From JAQVIJ01 sp041287365 (GTDB lineage: Bacteria; Desulfobacterota; Dissulfuribacteria; Dissulfuribacterales; DYLC01): a DNA stretch of 64,000 nt. Below the pieces are notes generated by a model. It ran no database searches, was not told the origin of the DNA, and saw only the letters and a program-made list of their open reading frames with translations. The translations under genes and the position numbers were made by a program. Positions 26,742 through 35,796 of the stretch are shown in pieces. The DNA is taken from positions 193,033 to 257,032 of the forward strand of contig JBEULL010000017.1 of assembly GCA_041287365.1 (NCBI GenBank), in the 5' to 3' direction. How positions within the stretch are numbered: the stretch's first letter is position 1; each line of letters starts with the position of its first letter.

Positions 26742-26767
26742 TTATAAAGATAAATTATAAAGATAAA
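26742..26767. repeat. 13-bp perfect tandem duplication upstream of pilM
   Basis: TTATAAAGATAAA occurs twice head to tail in the AT-rich leader between lepA and pilM, ending 76 bases before the pilM start. The rest of the 220-bp gap is AT-rich. A TTGACA lies at 26651, but no convincing -10 follows at the right distance. Confidence 0.8.
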
Positions 26768-26843
26768 ATAGTCACAAAAACACAAATAATAACTCAATAG
26801 AGCGGCGCCAAATTTTAACTGATGGCTTTATAAATCTAACGAT

Positions 26844-27947
26844 ATGATAAAAAAACTCTTCGGTGGCATGCAATGGACGGAACAGCCGACCATAGGCTTG
26901 GATATAGGCTCTTATGCTGTAAAGATGGTGGAGTTGTCTGGTTCTCCTGCCAGAGTGCCCGGCAGCCAGCCTCATAATCAAACCCTCCGAAGAATAGGCA
27001 TGGCTCGTGTGCCGGCAGGGGTAATCTCCGAGGGCTCCATCAAGGAATACAACATATTGCTTGATATCATATCATCATTGCTGTCCAATCTCCAGCCCAA
27101 AAATAAAAAGGTCACCTCGTCCATTTCAGGCTATTCAGTGATCGTTAAAAAAATTACGCTTGGTTACAAGACAGAAAAGGAAATTGAAGACAACCTGGCC
27201 TTGGAGGCTGAGAATTATATCCCGTTCGATATTCAGGATGTCTTTATGGATTTTCATATGCTTAAAGAGGGCGCTACGGACAAGACCACGGATATTTTTC
27301 TGGCGGCCGCCAAAAAAGATATCGTAAATCTGTATGCCAACCTCATTCAAGATCTCGGTTTTACGCCATCCATTATAGATGTTGATACCTTTGCCTTGAA
27401 CAACTCATTAGAGATGGCGGTTGCCGATAAACCGGATGCATTGAATGCTATTGGTATCATAGACATGGGTGCGACCAAGTCTAATCTCGTGATATCCGTT
27501 GCGGGTGAGCCGGTTTTCATGCGGGATATGGCCATAGGCGGTAATCAGCTGACAGAAGCCATAGCCGAGTCCACCGGCATGAGTTTCGACGATGCCGAAC
27601 GGACCAAGCTCATAGGCACGACAGACTCGAGTCTTGCCGGCGAGATATCATTGGTGTGTATGGATGTTTGTCAGGTGTGGTCGGAAGAGATTCGAAAGGC
27701 ATTGGAATTTTATCAGGCCAACACCACCTCCAGCCAGGGTCTGAAAAAATTATTCCTGACCGGGGGTACTGCCATGTTGGACGGTTTGATTCAAAAAATA
27801 TCTGAAGCTGTGGGTATAGCGACCATGCTTTTTGATCCGTTTGAGGGTTTCGGGCTGGATAAGGGCATCAATCCCCGCTACGTACAGCAGATCGGCCCCC
27901 AATTTGCGGTGGCGCTTGGGTTGGCCTTGAGGACGGTGCAAAAATAA
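26844..27947 (+). CDS. pilM: Type IV pilus assembly protein PilM
   Basis: 367 residues of the actin-like ATPase fold. The phosphate-binding motif is IGLDIGSYAVKMVEL, followed by the PilM-specific EAENYIPFDIQDVFMDF, GIIDMGATKSNLVIS and a C-terminal FLTGGTAMLDGLIQKI. PilM sits on the cytoplasmic side of the inner membrane and binds the PilN N-terminus. It is the first gene of a pilM-N-O-P-(STN-TPR)-secretin operon. The stop overlaps the pilN start by one base. Confidence 0.94.
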   Translation: MIKKLFGGMQWTEQPTIGLDIGSYAVKMVELSGSPARVPGSQPHNQTLRRIGMARVPAGVISEGSIKEYNILLDIISSLLSNLQPKNKKVTSSISGYSVIVKKITLGYKTEKEIEDNLALEAENYIPFDIQDVFMDFHMLKEGATDKTTDIFLAAAKKDIVNLYANLIQDLGFTPSIIDVDTFALNNSLEMAVADKPDALNAIGIIDMGATKSNLVISVAGEPVFMRDMAIGGNQLTEAIAESTGMSFDDAERTKLIGTTDSSLAGEISLVCMDVCQVWSEEIRKALEFYQANTTSSQGLKKLFLTGGTAMLDGLIQKISEAVGIATMLFDPFEGFGLDKGINPRYVQQIGPQFAVALGLALRTVQK

Positions 27948-28591
27948 TGATACGCATAAATCTGTTACCGGTCAGAGAATGGCGTAAAAAAGAGGCGCTG
28001 CGGCAGCTGATATCCGTCTTTTTTCTGTCTTTTCTGCTCATTCTGGTGGCCTGTCTGGCAGTGGGTATAACCCTGCAGACGAGAGTTTCCGCTGCCCGTG
28101 AAGCCCACGCCAAGCTGGAAGAGCGTAAAAAACAACTTGATTATGTGGAAAAGACCATCAAAGATTTGGATGCTAAGTCAAAAGAGATAGATAACAAATT
28201 CGCCACCATAGAAGACTTGCAGCGGGGCAGGACCCTCACCCTGGAGATATTGGATTATATATCCAGTGTCTTTCCTGGAGAGCGTATGTGGATTTCAAAG
28301 CTGGATTTGAAAGGGAACCGTCTGACCATGACCGGTTTCGCCCTTGACAATCATACGGTTGCGTTTTTTATGAGCAGACTTGAGCCTTTCAAGCTCTTCA
28401 AGGCAGTCACGCTGACCAGTATAGCCAAAAAGCCCTATGAAGGCCAGGAGATTAAAAACAAGGGCCAGAAGCAGAATGCCGATGTGCAGGAGTTGATGAA
28501 TTTTGAAATTGCCGTGGACATTGAGGTCCCCAGGGAGCTCAAGCCGGCGTCAGGCGCCGCAAAACAGACTAAACAGGGCAAAAAGATATGA
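27947..28591 (+). CDS. pilN: Type IV pilus inner-membrane protein PilN
   Basis: 214 residues. The start is INLLPVREWRKKEALRQ, the conserved PilM-binding INLLP motif. A membrane helix lies at about 22-44 (FLSFLLILVACLAVGITL), then a coiled coil and a ferredoxin-like periplasmic domain. It pairs with PilO to align the machine. It shares a base with pilM and overlaps pilO by 4 bases. Confidence 0.92.
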   Translation: MIRINLLPVREWRKKEALRQLISVFFLSFLLILVACLAVGITLQTRVSAAREAHAKLEERKKQLDYVEKTIKDLDAKSKEIDNKFATIEDLQRGRTLTLEILDYISSVFPGERMWISKLDLKGNRLTMTGFALDNHTVAFFMSRLEPFKLFKAVTLTSIAKKPYEGQEIKNKGQKQNADVQELMNFEIAVDIEVPRELKPASGAAKQTKQGKKI

Positions 28592-29352
28592 ATATCGGCC
28601 TTTCATTGAATAAAATAAAGATACCGGCCAATCTATTTCAAACCCTCTATACCATGCCTTTGTGGCAGAAAGCGGCCATTTTTGGTGTCAGTCTGGCCTT
28701 GCCTGTTGTGCTTTTTGCAGTACTGTTCGTGTGGCCCTTGATGGAAGAGCTACAGGAAAAGCAAAATGCCATAGCCAAATTGCAGGGAGAGGTGGAGACT
28801 CTGGAGAAACGGGCGCAGCTCATTCCGGTGCTGCAGGAAGAAAACAGGGCCGCCAACGAGATATTGGCAGTGGCCATAAGATTACTTCCCGAGACACAGG
28901 ATATCCCGTCAATTCTGGCCGAGTTGGCGACTCTGGGTAATGAAGCGCGTGTAACTGTGCTGAAGGTAAAGCCGGAGCAGGAGCAGAAGGACGTTTTTTA
29001 TGCCACTATTCCCATTACATTGGAGCTTCAGGGCGGTTTTCATAATATTTTAGGTTTGTTGAATCGCATAGCACGCATGAACCGCATAGTGCGTATAGCC
29101 GACATTCAGATGGATGGGGCCAAAAAGGTTCAGGATATCTTCAGTCAGACCGCCGAGGGGCGGGTAGAAAGTCAGTCTGGAGGGCAGGCAGCGGATTTCT
29201 CCAGTCCTGAAGGGGCGTCTGAGACGGCAAGCCTTTGGCAGATAAACGCCATATGCAATGCCATGACATATCGTTTTCTCACTGAAGCGGAGATAAAGAC
29301 TGAACAGGCCAAAAAGGCTGAAGAGGCTAAAAAAAAGGCAGGTAAGAAATAG
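28588..29352 (+). CDS. pilO: Type IV pilus inner-membrane protein PilO
   Basis: 254 residues. One membrane helix at about 30-52 (AAIFGVSLALPVVLFAVLFV), a coiled coil (EELQEKQNAIAKLQGEVETLEKRA region), then the PilO periplasmic domain with DIPSILAELATLGNEARV and FHNILGLLNRIARMNRIV. The C-terminal lysine-rich tail (KAEEAKKKAGKK) is unusual but harmless. ATGA overlap with pilN. Confidence 0.9.
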   Translation: MNIGLSLNKIKIPANLFQTLYTMPLWQKAAIFGVSLALPVVLFAVLFVWPLMEELQEKQNAIAKLQGEVETLEKRAQLIPVLQEENRAANEILAVAIRLLPETQDIPSILAELATLGNEARVTVLKVKPEQEQKDVFYATIPITLELQGGFHNILGLLNRIARMNRIVRIADIQMDGAKKVQDIFSQTAEGRVESQSGGQAADFSSPEGASETASLWQINAICNAMTYRFLTEAEIKTEQAKKAEEAKKKAGKK

Positions 29353-29353
29353 C

Positions 29354-29971
29354 ATGGGAACTATGACTGTGCTTATAATCTTGTCCAAGACCTTGCGAAG
29401 GATTTCCATATACGGGGATGCAACGTCGATTAAATACGCCCATCTCTCGCTCTGTCTCCTTTTGATGTGGTTATTGCTGGCTGCCTGCGATGGCGGACAG
29501 CAGACTATGCCAGAAGCGGCCTCATCGGTTAAGCAACCTTCTTCTGCCTCTGTGTCTGCCAGAATAACCCAGATGCAGGAGAGATTGCAGACGCTTCTAG
29601 AGCCGATTCAATATAAATATGTGCCGAAGGGTAAGTATGATATCTTTCAGCCTTTCATAAAGAGTGCGGTTCAGCAGTCGCAGACGCCACCCAGCCCAGC
29701 AGCCTGTGCGACTGCACTGGAGTGTATGGATGTGGGGCAATTAACATTGGTCGCCATAGTCAAGCGGGTCGACAGAAATTATATGGCCATGGTCGAAGAT
29801 GCGTCAGGTGTAGGCTATCCACTCTGGCTTGGCACTAAAATCGGATATAAAAAGGGTGTGGTCGCGGATATCAGAGATGATCGTGTCATCATAAAGGAAG
29901 AGGGCCAAGACGTGCGAGGCAGAAATATATCGGTGGAGCGAGTCCTTTTTTTACATCCGGAGGGGAAATAA
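29354..29971 (+). CDS. pilP: Type IV pilus lipoprotein PilP
   Basis: 205 residues. A membrane-directed segment ends in the lipobox LLLAAC (cysteine at about residue 47), which makes it a lipoprotein. The C-terminal PilP domain has LTLVAIVKRVDRNYMAMVED and VGYPLWLGTKIGYKKGVV with RVLFLHPEGK. The N-terminal extension before the lipobox is longer than usual, so the true start may lie a little further in. PilP links PilN/PilO to the secretin. Its stop overlaps the next start. Confidence 0.85.
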   Translation: MGTMTVLIILSKTLRRISIYGDATSIKYAHLSLCLLLMWLLLAACDGGQQTMPEAASSVKQPSSASVSARITQMQERLQTLLEPIQYKYVPKGKYDIFQPFIKSAVQQSQTPPSPAACATALECMDVGQLTLVAIVKRVDRNYMAMVEDASGVGYPLWLGTKIGYKKGVVADIRDDRVIIKEEGQDVRGRNISVERVLFLHPEGK

Positions 29972-31209
29972 TGAGGCAGCGTGTACCGTTTGGATTGATA
30001 ACAGTGTGTTGTTTATTGTGCTCGACCATCTTTTGGAGTGCAGTCGAATCAGGTGCGGCCGAATCGGCAAAGACAACCGAGCGAGGGGATGTTAAAAATA
30101 TAGTCAAAGATATAACGGCTGTTCAGCCTGCCGGGGCCGTCATGGGTCTGGAGCCTGTGGGTGTAGTAAAAGAAGCGGCCATTGCCCCTTCGAATGTAGT
30201 GTCCGGTAACGGGGATACTCCCAAGGCCAATGTGACGGCCCAGAATGCAGAGCGTATCAGTGTGGATTTTTACAAGGTCGATCTGCACAATGTCTTCAGG
30301 CTGCTTGGCCAAGTCAGTCATAAGAATATCGTTGTGGATGAAAAGGTAAATGGCACATTGACGTTGGCGCTTCAAGAGGTGCCGTGGCCGTTCATACTCG
30401 AGGTTATCAAAAACCTCAAAGACCTGGACAGCGTAGAGAGAGAAAACACCATCCTCATATATCCTCGGGACAAAAAAATGGATTGGGCCAAAGAGGAATC
30501 AGGAGGCGCGGGTGAACTGGAGATGGTGGACAAGTCTCTGGAGCTTTCAAAGAAAAAGATTCAATCACCCAGAGAGGCCGAGCTCGTCATAGACACACAG
30601 GATATGATTCAGTCCCCTCTCGAGAACATCATGAATGCCCAGGAAGTGATGGCAAGAGGATTGGCTGCGGAGAAAAGAGGGGATTTGAGACAGGCCAGGG
30701 AGTTATATGTACAGGCATCCGAACTTTGGCCGGAGAACGTATCCCTTTCCAAAAAGATAGCGGTTTTGGCCCTTGGTAGGAGTGGAGATGAGATAATGGC
30801 GTTGAACTATGCCAAAAAGGCCCTGCGTATAACACCAAGGGATGGAGAGGCCGCTACCCTGGCCGCAGTGGCTCTGGCCAGAATGGGAAAGGCCGAGGAT
30901 GCCCGTATCTATTTCGAACGGGCCATGAATGCCGAGGATGTCTCCATGCAGACCCTTTACAACTATGCCGTTTTTCTTTTTTCGTCCGGCGCTTACAGGG
31001 ATGCCATGAGAGTGACAAATAGGATTGAAACCAGTTTCGCTCTTTCGCCTGAGGTCATGTTGCTCAAGGCCATGTGTCTGGAGGCCCTCAACAGTCAAGA
31101 ACAGGCGGCAGCGGAATACAGGGCGATTCTAAACGCAGGCAAGGGCGTTTCCCCGGAGATGTTGCGTGCGGCTGAACAGAGATTGCAGGCAATGGGCCGC
31201 AATAAGTAG
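29971..31209 (+). CDS. Periplasmic STN-domain plus TPR protein of the pilus operon
   Basis: 412 residues with a signal peptide (RVPFGLITVCCLLCSTIFW, cleavage near ESGAAE). Residues about 92-165 form a secretin/TonB short N-terminal (STN/AMIN-like) domain: ISVDFYKVDLHNVFRLLGQV and NGTLTLALQEVPWPFILEVI. The second half holds TPR repeats (LAAEKRGDLRQARELYVQAS and ALARMGKAEDARIYFERAM). It has no secretin channel domain. MSHA pili use a TPR protein, MshN, next to their secretin. This one could guide secretin assembly (inference). It has no spacer to the secretin gene. Confidence 0.7.
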   Translation: MRQRVPFGLITVCCLLCSTIFWSAVESGAAESAKTTERGDVKNIVKDITAVQPAGAVMGLEPVGVVKEAAIAPSNVVSGNGDTPKANVTAQNAERISVDFYKVDLHNVFRLLGQVSHKNIVVDEKVNGTLTLALQEVPWPFILEVIKNLKDLDSVERENTILIYPRDKKMDWAKEESGGAGELEMVDKSLELSKKKIQSPREAELVIDTQDMIQSPLENIMNAQEVMARGLAAEKRGDLRQARELYVQASELWPENVSLSKKIAVLALGRSGDEIMALNYAKKALRITPRDGEAATLAAVALARMGKAEDARIYFERAMNAEDVSMQTLYNYAVFLFSSGAYRDAMRVTNRIETSFALSPEVMLLKAMCLEALNSQEQAAAEYRAILNAGKGVSPEMLRAAEQRLQAMGRNK

Positions 31210-31239
31210 ATGGAAAACGTGAATCAGGAGGCGAGGAGA

Positions 31240-33108
31240 ATGTCCATACAAAGATTATGCAGCGTGTCTGTTGTCATGCTGATTCTGAGTGTCTTTTTAC
31301 TGGCGGGTTGTGTATTCCAACGGTCTGCATCTACTATGAAAGAAGGTACCCCGAGTGATATGCGAATGCAGGAAGGTCTTTCTCAGGGGATGCAGCACCA
31401 GGTCGATAATACTCAAAACCCTACTGCCTTAGCACAGGGTGCAGCCTATAAACCTGGTGTGGAGTGGCGTCCATCCTATGCGGTTTCCGATATGGCCATT
31501 CAGGTGGATGCAAACAGACTGCCCAGAATGAAGGTGGGTGCTGATATACATACCACAAAAGGTAAGGTGCCTCTGAATGAGGCCATAAAGAGAATGGCGG
31601 ATTTGAAAGGGCTAAATGTAAGCTGGAACAGTGATGTGAATCAGACATACATGGTGGATGTGCATGTCAATGCCGATGACGACTATTGGGCCGCGCTGAG
31701 CAATATACTGCGTCAGCTGGATTACGGTTTTGAGCTGCAAGGGAACACCATCGTGGTGCGCTATAAAGAGACGCGCAAGTTCTATCTGTCAATGCCTTTT
31801 ATATCAGCTAATTATAGGACTGCCACTGGTGGAGATATGCTGGGAGGTAAGGATTCAGCTACCAGTAGCTCCTTAGGTACTGCTACGGTGGGTAAAACCA
31901 GTGGTTTGGTAGCCCTGGAACACAAGGCGGATGCCATCGACTTGTGGGCCTCCATAGAAAAAAATCTGGACAAGATACTGAAGGTTCAGAGCATACAGGT
32001 AGGTCAGGCCACCCCTGGTCTTTCTGCCGAAGAGATTGCCGCAATAGAGGATGAGTGTATCAAAAAATATCCAAATCCAAAGGATGAGGACAAACGGGCT
32101 GCCTGTATAGACAGCGGTGTCAAAAGGTCTGACAGCAAGATGGTAGGCGGTGCATCTGCCAGTAAAACAGTAGAAGCCAAGGCTGCTGACAAGGCTAAAT
32201 CAGATACTCCTCAACAGGGGGATCGTGAAGGTTTTTTCTATACCATCGACAGGCCGCTGGGCATCATTACTGTTACCGCGCCCAAGTCCCTTTTGGATCA
32301 GGTGGATGCCTATGTAAAAATGCTAAAGGCGGAGATGTCCCGTCAGGTGGTGATAGAGGCCAAAATCTTGGAGGTTACGCTCAACACAGGTTCTGAACGA
32401 GGCGTGGACTGGACCCAGTTTTTGAACAATGCCAAGAGTGAGGGCTTCAATATAAAGGCCAATTTCGGCAATAACGGCATGTTTTATCCCCATGGCACAA
32501 ATCAGTTTCTGGCGAGCTTGAGTATGGATCGCCCGCAGTTTACACTCCTTCTGGACTTTTTGAACAATTACGGTAACGTGCGCGTGCTCTCCAATCCCAA
32601 GCTCTCAATGTTGAACGGCCAGCCAGCCATGATAACCGTGGGCAATACGGTAAAATATATAGACGAGGTAAAGGTTAACGAGACCAGCAGCGCCGGTTCT
32701 GTGACCATCACCTATGACATCAAGACAGCCAACATCCTCTCAGGAATCGGTCTGAGCGTTATGGCCAGCATTCAGGGTGAGGACGAGGTATTGTTGCACA
32801 TAACTCCCATCACTACCGAGTTGCAAGAGCCCATTGAATACAAGGACTTTACCAGCTCCACCGGAAGCCTTGCCAGTGTAGGTCTGCCGCGTGTGGCCAT
32901 TCGTGAGCTTACCACCATGGCGCGTGTCAAAAACGGTGAGTTCCTGATTGTCGGGGGCCTGATAGACAAAAAAGAAGGCAATGACGACAACGGAGTGCCT
33001 TTACTGGAAAAGTTGCCGCTCATAGGTTATGCCTTCAAGCATACAAGGGAATATAGCAATAAACGTGAGTTGATCATTTTGTTGCGGCCCGAGATCATAA
33101 ATCTGTGA
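31240..33108 (+). CDS. pilQ: PilQ/MshL-type outer-membrane secretin, lipoprotein
   Basis: 622 residues from ATG 31240, eight bases after AGGAGG; an ATG at 31210 directly after the previous stop has no ribosome site. The signal peptide ends with the lipobox LLAGC, as in MshL and PilN/BfpB secretins. The N-domain has VPLNEAIKRMADLKGLNVSW; the secretin core has VVIEAKILEVTLNTGSERGV, SNPKLSMLNGQPAMITVG and the terminal signature VPLLEKLPLIGYAFKHT with ELIILLRPEII. A Gly/Ser linker lies before the core. It forms the outer-membrane pore for the pilus. Confidence 0.9.
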   Translation: MSIQRLCSVSVVMLILSVFLLAGCVFQRSASTMKEGTPSDMRMQEGLSQGMQHQVDNTQNPTALAQGAAYKPGVEWRPSYAVSDMAIQVDANRLPRMKVGADIHTTKGKVPLNEAIKRMADLKGLNVSWNSDVNQTYMVDVHVNADDDYWAALSNILRQLDYGFELQGNTIVVRYKETRKFYLSMPFISANYRTATGGDMLGGKDSATSSSLGTATVGKTSGLVALEHKADAIDLWASIEKNLDKILKVQSIQVGQATPGLSAEEIAAIEDECIKKYPNPKDEDKRAACIDSGVKRSDSKMVGGASASKTVEAKAADKAKSDTPQQGDREGFFYTIDRPLGIITVTAPKSLLDQVDAYVKMLKAEMSRQVVIEAKILEVTLNTGSERGVDWTQFLNNAKSEGFNIKANFGNNGMFYPHGTNQFLASLSMDRPQFTLLLDFLNNYGNVRVLSNPKLSMLNGQPAMITVGNTVKYIDEVKVNETSSAGSVTITYDIKTANILSGIGLSVMASIQGEDEVLLHITPITTELQEPIEYKDFTSSTGSLASVGLPRVAIRELTTMARVKNGEFLIVGGLIDKKEGNDDNGVPLLEKLPLIGYAFKHTREYSNKRELIILLRPEIINL

Positions 33109-33149
33109 TATGGCCCAATGAGATGTTTGACAATGCGGAATAGGAGCAT

Positions 33150-33578
33150 ATGTCCGAAAGCAACATTACAAGAATAGGTGTATCACTGCCCTCCGATTTG
33201 TTGAATAAATTCGACGGTTACATCGAAGTCAGACAATATACCAACAGATCGGAGGCCATTCGAGATCTTATCAGAGACCGGCTTATACAGCAGGACTGGG
33301 AGATGTCGGCCAACAAGGAAGTAGCCGGCACCATCACCTATGTCTATGACCATCATAAACGTGAATTATTGGACGAAATCGTAGGCATTCAACACGATTA
33401 CAGCCAACACGTTCTGGCAACCCAGCATATCCATCTGGATCATCACAATTGTCTGGAGGTTGCAGTAGTCAGGGGCGTGCCTGCCGTGCTTTTCGAACTA
33501 ACTAACAGATTGACTGCGCTGAAGGGCGTCAAACACTGTAAGCTGGTCATGACCACCACTGGAGCCGAGTTGAGCTGA
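33150..33578 (+). CDS. nikR: Nickel-responsive transcriptional regulator NikR
   Basis: 142 residues. The ribbon-helix-helix DNA-binding part is TRIGVSLPSDLLNKFDGYI with NRSEAIRDLIRDRL. The C-terminal ACT-like domain carries the nickel ligands in QHIHLDHHNCLEV. TAGGAG precedes the ATG. NikR controls nickel uptake or nickel enzymes (hydrogenase, urease); no nickel gene is in the window, so its targets lie elsewhere. Confidence 0.93.
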   Translation: MSESNITRIGVSLPSDLLNKFDGYIEVRQYTNRSEAIRDLIRDRLIQQDWEMSANKEVAGTITYVYDHHKRELLDEIVGIQHDYSQHVLATQHIHLDHHNCLEVAVVRGVPAVLFELTNRLTALKGVKHCKLVMTTTGAELS

Positions 33579-33598
33579 CGACCTTTTGAATTTGCCAT

Positions 33599-35410
33599 TT
33601 AATGGCATCTCTGCATCTCTTCTATTCGTTTCTCATAATATGCCTTCTCGGTTTGTGTGGCGAGATCAATGGCTTTTTGTGCGTATGCCCTGGCCTCACG
33701 GCCGTGACCTAGGCGGCAATGACACTCAGCAAGAGTATCGAAGAAAGGGGCGATGGGCTGTAGTTGCGTCGCCTTTTGTGCATATTTCAGGGCCTTTTCA
33801 AGATTTGTTCGTGTTGCATTCGTATCCGTTGCTGTGATCCATGCCCAGTTGTTTAGGGCGTCAGGTTGATCTGGATTCAATTCCAGGGCTTGGTCCAGCA
33901 GCCGTAGGGCCCTTACCCGATTCCCGCGTTCAAAGAAGATCTGGCTGACCATGATATATATCTCGGGTTTTTCCTGTTCTTTGTGTAACAGTTTCTCAAG
34001 ATATATTTCCATGAGATTGACCTTGGTGTCTTCCTGCCAGATGCCTACTGGCATCCATCTTGGAGACAATGCGAGCAATCCCAAAGTGACCAGTAGCAAC
34101 ATCTTGTAAAATTTGAGTTTTTTCTTGAATTGGATTAAAACAGACGGCGAATCGGCGGCATTTTGTAAAAATTGGGCTCGTTCCGCAATACTGTAATGAT
34201 GCCAACTCGGTTGATTGCGTATGTTGCCCGCAATTATGCCGATCTTTTCCAATGCATTTATGAGGTGCCATGGTGATCCATGTATCTCGAACACGGCGGC
34301 ATCCGCTTCTCTTTCAAAATTTCTCATGAAATAGCCCATGAAGAAACGAAAATATCCTACAATAAAAAGCATGAACGGTAGAACCATCAGAATGCTGGAC
34401 ATTTTCGGGTGTTCCGAATCCAGCCAAAAGGCGGTCTTTGCCAGGTCTTTGTGACTGAATGCCCAGGCTATCAATGGATCGGATAGATTATATAGAATCA
34501 AACTGTAGCCAAGCATGAATATAATATACCACAACATGTGCCGATATCTGATGTGAGCGATTTCGTGGGCGATAACAGCTTCAAGTTCATCTGTAGAAAG
34601 ATATTTCAACAGACATGGTGTAATGAGTAGATAGCGGAATTTCGCTATGATACCCACTACAGCAGCAGTGCAGTTTCTATCATCGGGTTGTGGCCATATC
34701 AATATTTTACTGAATCTTATTCTGAATCGTTGTAGAATGGTTTCAATGACATTTTTGAGATATGTTTCGTTGATTGGAATGCAGCCCCAGCTGTATTGAA
34801 TAAACCATGGTATAAGAATGGCGGCCATTCCAAGAAAGGCAATCAAAAAAATAAGAGATGCGGTTGTGGTGGACAGAAATGCCTGTATGTCGGGCACAGG
34901 GAGCATCTGTAGAATGGCTTCAAGTACGGTGAGAATTATATACGGCAAAATGGCAGGAAGCAGCATTTTGAGCCGTGCTGCCACAAAGGAGACGGGTGTT
35001 TGCATGGTCTCCGTGGACTGCATGTTTCTGACTGTTATATACCAAAGTGAAACCGAATAAAGCATGTAAAGCAGCAGGCCTGCCATATCTCCCAGGCTTG
35101 TTACCTGTTGTATCCATTCGACCTGGAACAAGGATGCCTTCAACTCCAGGAGATAAAGGTTGATAGCAAGAAACAGAAGAGCGGCCCATTGCAGTCTTTC
35201 CATCAGGACAAAAGAATGATATCTTCGAGCTGCTTGGCGTGTCATTATATGAACGATGATGCACCATGCAGCAAAGACAAGCCCTGCCATGCCCAATGTC
35301 TGGTATATATTGAGCTGAAATGAAGCGCCTTCATCTGAAAATGGTTTGACGGGAGCGCCTACGATGATGACCAGGGCCAGCATGAGATTGATTATCTGAT
35401 TGTATGGCAT
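33599..35410 (-). CDS. Membrane M48-family metalloprotease with C-terminal TPR repeats
   Basis: 603 residues. About six membrane helices fill the first 200 residues, then the zinc motif HEIAH (AVIAHEIAHIRYRH, about residue 285) is followed by two more helices and the third-ligand region FEREADAAVFEI. Residues about 480-590 are TPR repeats (ALRLLDQALELNPDQPDALN). M48 proteases (HtpX, BepA types) degrade or fold envelope proteins. The many N-terminal helices and TPR tail make it a non-standard form. It is convergent with nikR. Confidence 0.85.
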   Translation of the reverse strand: MPYNQIINLMLALVIIVGAPVKPFSDEGASFQLNIYQTLGMAGLVFAAWCIIVHIMTRQAARRYHSFVLMERLQWAALLFLAINLYLLELKASLFQVEWIQQVTSLGDMAGLLLYMLYSVSLWYITVRNMQSTETMQTPVSFVAARLKMLLPAILPYIILTVLEAILQMLPVPDIQAFLSTTTASLIFLIAFLGMAAILIPWFIQYSWGCIPINETYLKNVIETILQRFRIRFSKILIWPQPDDRNCTAAVVGIIAKFRYLLITPCLLKYLSTDELEAVIAHEIAHIRYRHMLWYIIFMLGYSLILYNLSDPLIAWAFSHKDLAKTAFWLDSEHPKMSSILMVLPFMLFIVGYFRFFMGYFMRNFEREADAAVFEIHGSPWHLINALEKIGIIAGNIRNQPSWHHYSIAERAQFLQNAADSPSVLIQFKKKLKFYKMLLLVTLGLLALSPRWMPVGIWQEDTKVNLMEIYLEKLLHKEQEKPEIYIMVSQIFFERGNRVRALRLLDQALELNPDQPDALNNWAWITATDTNATRTNLEKALKYAQKATQLQPIAPFFDTLAECHCRLGHGREARAYAQKAIDLATQTEKAYYEKRIEEMQRCH

Positions 35411-35460
35411 GGAGTTAAGAATAGCATTTCTGTAATATAAATGAAAGTCAGGAGGCGTTT

Positions 35461-35796
35461 ATGGATGGAGTACAGGTTTTGGAATCCTTGAAAACAGAAA
35501 ATGTGATCGAGCGACTGCATGGCCTGGAGCCCAAGGCAATTTTGACACACCCGGTGTGGGGCATTCCGTTTTTCTGGAGCATCCTGTGCGTGTTGGTCTG
35601 CCTTGGATTTTTGTTCTTTCACATGTATCGTACCGCAAGCGTACTGGTGAGCGTGATCATCATGTGGTTCGGCGTCTATTATACGCTGCCTGATACCAGC
35701 CAGCCTATGACCCTTTCCGATCTAGCAGGGTTTGTAGGCGTATGCGTGGTGGTCATAGCGCTCAATGCCTATGTGTTCTTCGTAAAGGGAGACTGA
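35461..35796 (+). CDS. Small membrane protein of unknown function
   Basis: 111 residues with three hydrophobic helices (near 38-55, 58-77 and 88-107) after a soluble N-terminus. The start has AGGAGG upstream. No known family was recognised. Its TGA overlaps the ATG of the endonuclease gene (TGATG), so it is co-translated with it. Confidence 0.7.
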   Translation: MDGVQVLESLKTENVIERLHGLEPKAILTHPVWGIPFFWSILCVLVCLGFLFFHMYRTASVLVSVIIMWFGVYYTLPDTSQPMTLSDLAGFVGVCVVVIALNAYVFFVKGD

